Assembly: GCA_963681505.1 (NCBI GenBank)
Contig: OY811977.1
Span: forward strand, 6,340,970-6,404,969
Reading direction: 5' to 3'
Origin: Eunapius fragilis
Taxonomy: Eukaryota > Porifera > Demospongiae > Spongillida > Spongillidae
Length of the DNA: 64,000 nt
Position 1 is the first letter of the stretch. The number at the start of each line of letters is the position of its first letter. A program made the translations under genes and the position numbers. The notes beneath the pieces are model-generated. The model was given only the letters and a program-made list of their open reading frames with translations, was not told where the DNA came from and did not search any database. Positions 60,049 through 64,000 of the stretch are shown here, one piece after another.

Positions 60049-60564
60049 AGTGAGGTGCCTACACCTGAGGTGAGGGCCAAGAAGATATATGTGGGCATGC
60101 CAGTCAACCTGCAGGACAAGGTACTGTAGGTCACAAATTACACAACTGTATATAGATTAAATTTGGCAAATAGTTTATACCTAGATAAATATAGAAGAAA
60201 GTGACATATTTAAAGCTGAAGATTATAGATCCTTGGAAATTGTGTTAGCGGAACAGAAAAAGAACATTCAAACCATTAGCAAGATGACACTTCAATAGGT
60301 ATATTATACTTCAGACAGCTGTTATCAGCATTGTATTATTGTATTATTGCCGCTTTTTTACCTGTTTATTGTCACATGGTTCTTGCAGTCCTGGAGGCCG
60401 TTGGGTTAACCAAGTGAAAGGATACATTCCAAAAAGAGTGCATTAGTGGGGATATTTTATGCCTTATGACACAAGAAGTGCTGCAGGAGGAGCTTCACAT
60501 GCATTCTGATGACTGCAACTTATTGCTGAACGTAGTTGCTGGAAATATTAATGTTTCTCCATAG
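60049..60564 (+). pseudogene. Second tandem unit: rest of tyrosine exon, linker exon and SAM exon
   Basis: The interrupted exon resumes at 60049 and ends AAG|gtactg at 60120. The linker exon 60185-60298 ends in TAG instead of CAG. The SAM exon starts at 60379, where the acceptor AAG has become ATG, and holds a TGA at 60415-60417 in place of the Tyr of SKYKD. The original stop sits at 60562-60564. Three independent lesions show this unit is dead. Confidence 0.8.
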
Positions 60565-61800
60565 CTTTATTGCCGTAGCTCAGTTCCTTGAAACTGATGA
60601 AATTTTAATCATGTTATAGATATGGTCATGTCATGGTGTGGAGACTATAAGCCCATATTGTTCATCACAATAAAAATTATTGCACTTAATTACTAACTGT
60701 ACAAATCTGAACTGTGTGTAGCAACTGTATGTTTTGGGCATACATAGAGAGAGTATAGGAGTGCTGGCATGCCTTGAGCGAGGGGGTGTTGGGATGTTTA
60801 GAGCAAGGTGGATGCAAATATTCCACAGTTCCATTACTGGTGCCATTGGAGCAGAGTATCTATGGATACATATTTATTTACATCAGCTAAGAACTCAACC
60901 AAAGTCATTAAGGTGAAACGTATTTACAAATACCAAGGAGTAAGGTTTTTATTTCTCCATAGAAGAGTATAAAAATCCATACCATATTAATAGATGAAAT
61001 AACAGTCATACACACATTAAGGCTGCAAAAAATCTCAGACCAAAAACCAAAAATACATGAAATGAGTTAAAAGTTCTCCATAAGGCAGTCTTCACACACC
61101 ATCAGTAATTACCTCAAAAATATGATGAGTATGATTACCAGCCTATCATACAGCTTAGCCAAAACCAGTAATTTAGTTAAATGACCGAGGATGTGAGCTT
61201 CAGACCCTTATACCTCATTCATATTTATAGCCTAATGGGTGCTATGCTTTTCTTACGTCAGCGGCTGAAACTTCAGCAACCAAAATGAAGGAGTGGGAAT
61301 GATGGGGATGCTGTGAGCATCACTGTCATATCCAATGGTATTAGAAGCGAAGATGTTGGCTGGACAAGTGACAGAACCTTTGTGCATCCCATCTGATGTA
61401 CTGACAGATTTATGGCAACATTACTCCATGTATGTAGTAATGCAACAAATTAGTTGCATGGCGACACAGCCGTAGGCTCTCAGGGTGCATATATTATTTC
61501 CATCGTGGGGATTTATACCCAAACAGCATTTAACAGTAGTGTTCAGCTCACGAAGTAGATATCTGATAGGACATCCAAAAGCTGAACAGAGGCATGAAGT
61601 TGGATGTCTTGTTTGCCCAGGACATGGGGTTATATATGTGTGTAAATATCAAAACCTTGTATCGAATCAGAAAGTTGTCACTCTGAGATGGTTTGGACAG
61701 TAAAGCTTGGGCAGAAATTAAACACAGCTGTTGAATATACTGACTGAGTTGATAACAAAGGAGTGGGATTAGATAGCTAAGCCACAACTGCTTTTTAAAA
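60565..61800 (+). repeat. Duplicated 3' flank, second unit
   Basis: Matches 62493-63950 in direct orientation and 5195-6122 inverted. It includes an accidental open frame (61485-61703) that is present again at 63712-63951. That frame tracks the duplication and is probably not a gene. Confidence 0.7.
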
Positions 61801-61810
61801 ATGAATATTG

Positions 61811-61836
61811 CCCCCCCCCCCCCCCCCCCCCCCCCC
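61811..61836 (+). repeat. 26-base poly-C run
   Basis: A homopolymer at the junction between the flank of unit 2 and the truncated exon of unit 3, at a duplication breakpoint. Confidence 0.95.
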
Positions 61837-61897
61837 TTCCCCCGAGGTCTACATACTTCGTCCCTGAAAGGGCATGCAGACTCTCCAGAGAGGATCA

Positions 61898-62492
61898 TCG
61901 GAAAGAATGCGAAAGTGAGCCATCAGTAAATACCTCCCTGATGCCTCAAAAGCTAGAAGTCTCAGGTGGTCACCATAGTGATGCTCCTACACCTGAGGTG
62001 AGGGGGAAGAAGATATATGTGGGCATGCCAGTCAACCTGCAGGACAAAGTACAGTAGGTCACAAATTACACAACTGTATATAGATTAAATTTGGCAAATT
62101 GTTTATACCTAGACAAACATAGATGAAAGTGACATATTTAAAGCTGAGGATTATAAATCCTTGGAAATTGTGTTAGCGGAACAGAAAAAGAACTTTCAAA
62201 CCATTAGCAAGATGACACTTCAACAGGTATTGTATACTTCAGACAGCTGTTGTCAGCATTGTATTATTGTATTATTGCCGCTTTTTTACCTGTTTATTGT
62301 CACAAGGTTCTTGCAGTCCTCAAGGTCGTTGGGTTAAGCAAGTGAAAGGATACATTCCAAAAAGAGTGCATTAGTGGGGATATTTTATGCCTCTTGACAC
62401 AAGAAGTGCTGCAGGAGGAGCTTCACATGCATTCTGATGACTGCAACTTATTGCTGAATGTAGCTGCTGGAAATATTAATGTTTCTTCATAG
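61898..62492 (+). pseudogene. Third tandem unit: truncated tyrosine exon, linker exon, SAM exon
   Basis: The tyrosine-motif exon lacks its first part. It is joined at about 61898 to foreign sequence and ends with GACAAA|gtac, the last G having changed. The linker exon 62113-62225 keeps its donor. The SAM exon 62307-62492 keeps a good acceptor (cacaag|) but carries the same Tyr-to-TGA change as unit 2. Unit offset from unit 2 is 1928 bp (BEL excluded). Confidence 0.75.
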
Positions 62493-62675
62493 CTTTATTG
62501 CCATAGCTCACTTCCTTGAAACTGATGAAATTTTAATCATGTTATAGATATGGTCATGTCATGATGTCGAGACTATAAGCCCATATTATTTATGAGAATA
62601 AAAATTATTGCACTTAATTACTAACTGTATAGATCTGAACTGTGTGCAACAACTGTATGTTTTGGACATGCATAG

Positions 62676-62882
62676 TGTTATGATTGTGTTGTGTAATGAT
62701 GCATAATGTTTAGATAGATTCTTTGAGACTTCACCGCAGACTTGTGTAACTGGTTTTGTGTCCAGCCTGTCCAGTTTTCGTGCATATAATGTGTGCCACG
62801 TGTTCTGTTTCTCATTCTCGTTTTCCTGTTCATTCGTGGCTACCTGTGATCCAGTACGTGTTCGCGGCGTGCAAATACCACA
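62676..62882. mobile_element. Probable solo LTR, 207 bp
   Basis: The insert begins TGTTATGATTGTG and ends AAATACCACA, with CATAG on both sides (62671-62675 and 62883-62887). Unit 2 has the unoccupied site (catacatagagag near 60740-60750). TG...CA ends and a 5-bp duplication fit a solo LTR; it is not the BEL/Pao LTR of this window. Confidence 0.55.
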
Positions 62883-63079
62883 CATAGAGAGAGGATACGG
62901 GTGCTGGCATGCTTTGAGCGAGGGGGTGTTGGGATATGTAGAGCAAGGTGGATGCAAATATTCCACGTACGTGTTCGCGGCGTGCAAATACCACACATAG
63001 AGAGAGGATACGGGTGCTGGCATGCTTTGAGCGAGGGGGTGTTGGGATGTGTAGAGCAAGGTGGATGCAAATATTCCAC
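62854..63079 (+). repeat. 113-bp tandem duplication
   Basis: The block from gtacgtgttcgcggcgtgca at 62854 is repeated from 62967. It contains the last about 29 bp of the probable solo LTR and its flank, so it arose after that insertion. Confidence 0.8.
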
Positions 63080-64000
63080 AGTTCCATTACTGGTGCCATT
63101 GGAGCAGAGTATCTATAGATACTTATTTAATTACATCAGCTAAGAACTCAACCAAAGTCATTAAGGTGAAACGTATTTACAAATACCAAGGAGTAAGGTT
63201 TTTATTTCTCCATAGAAGAGTATAAAAATTCATACCATATTAATAGAGGAAAATACAGTCAAACACACATTAAGGATGCAAAAAATCTCAGACCAAAAAC
63301 CAAAAATTAATTAAAAGTTCTCCATAAGGCAGTCTTCACACACCATCAGTAATGACCTCAAAAATATGATGAGTATGATTACCAGCCAATCTTACAGCTT
63401 AACCAAAACCAGTAATTTCAATTTATTTAGTTGAGTGACCTAGGACCTAGGATGTGAACTTCAGACCCTTATGCCTCATTCATATTTATAGCCTAAGGGA
63501 TGCTATGCTTCAGTTGGTTTAGCTGCTGAAACTTCAGCAACCAAAATGAAGGAGTGGGAATGATGGGGATGCTGTGAGCATCACTGTCATATCCAATGAT
63601 ATTAGAAGCGAAGATGTTGGCTGGACAAGTGAACTTTTGTGCTCCCATCTGATGTACTGACAGAGATTCCTGGCAACATTACTCCACATATGTAGTAATG
63701 TAACAAATCAGTTGCATGGCGACACAGCTGTAGGCTCTCAGGGTGCATATTCGTGGGGATTTATACCCAAACAGCATTTAACAGTAGTGTTCAGCTCACG
63801 AAGTAGATATCTGATAGGACATCCAAAAGCTGAACAGAGGCATGAAGTTGGATGTCTTGTTTGCCCAGGACATGGGGTTATATATGTGTGTAAATATCAA
63901 AACCTTGTATCGAATCAGAAAGTTGTCACTCTGAGATGGTTTGGACAGTAAAGCGTAAACAGAAATTAAACACAGTTGTCAAAACCTTGTATCGAATCAG

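Larger units (their letters stand above)
62493..64000 (+). repeat. Duplicated 3' flank, third unit
   Basis: Direct repeat of 60565-61800 interrupted by a 207-bp insertion and a 113-bp tandem duplication. The offset grows from 1928 to about 2248 bp across them. At the window's end cagttgtcaaaaccttgtat begins to repeat 63895, hinting at another junction. Confidence 0.7.

Noticed and set aside
61485..61703. 72-codon frame repeated at 63712-63951
   Set aside because: Its conservation is explained by the recent duplication of the flank; copy A's inverted flank (near 5260-5480) does not keep the frame.

Overview
The window is animal (metazoan) nuclear DNA. Genes are split by short GT-AG introns, some only about 65-75 nt. 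The sequence is AT-rich and full of retrotransposon remains, including a BEL/Pao element, a group confined to animals. The signalling-gene family present, CABIT plus SAM domains as in THEMIS and GAREM, is also animal-specific. The reverse-transcriptase families resemble ones I recall from sponges and cnidarians, so a sponge or cnidarian is my best guess; the sequence alone does not settle the species.

The backbone is a cluster of recently duplicated CABIT/SAM genes. Copy D (+, 1-1707) shows only its last four exons. Copy A (-, 12385-6123) has five intact exons: one 4.3-kb exon with three near-identical CABIT modules, a proline-rich linker and a fourth divergent CABIT, then two related tyrosine-motif exons, a short exon and a terminal SAM exon. 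Copy B (-, 32336-28956) is the same gene wrecked by indels. Copy C (+, 43996-53402) is intact but has one mosaic CABIT module in place of three. Two further tandem copies of its 3' exons (53951-60564 and 61898-62492) are broken. Smaller decayed pieces lie at 4395-4660 and 28075-28560. B and C are head to head and share about 1 kb of upstream flank with A, so the cluster grew by segmental duplication and inversion. By family analogy the intact proteins would be cytoplasmic adaptors downstream of tyrosine kinases; this is inferred from domains only.

Mobile DNA fills much of the rest. There is a decayed Ty3/gypsy element (14.7-16.5 kb), a decayed reverse-transcriptase element (25.9-27.6 kb), and a 4.5-kb non-LTR element with an endonuclease-like C-terminus inside a copy C intron (46.9-51.45 kb). 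A complete but mutated BEL/Pao element with 165-bp LTRs and a 5-bp target duplication (54068-60043) splits a duplicated exon. A probable solo LTR lies at 62.7 kb. There are two hAT-type hairpin MITEs with perfect 8-bp target duplications, plus three other MITE-like elements.

Tandem repeats are prominent: a 1.6-kb minisatellite with a 20-bp unit (17.1-18.7 kb), a 200-bp GGGA tract (23.3 kb), a 165-bp satellite (34.3-35.2 kb), long CA/GT tracts and several poly-C/G runs. Between 18.7 and 23.3 kb there are exon-like fragments of unrelated genes in broken frames. Large stretches at 20.1-22.1, 25.1-25.8, 35.2-37.0 and 40.7-42.9 kb show no gene I can support.
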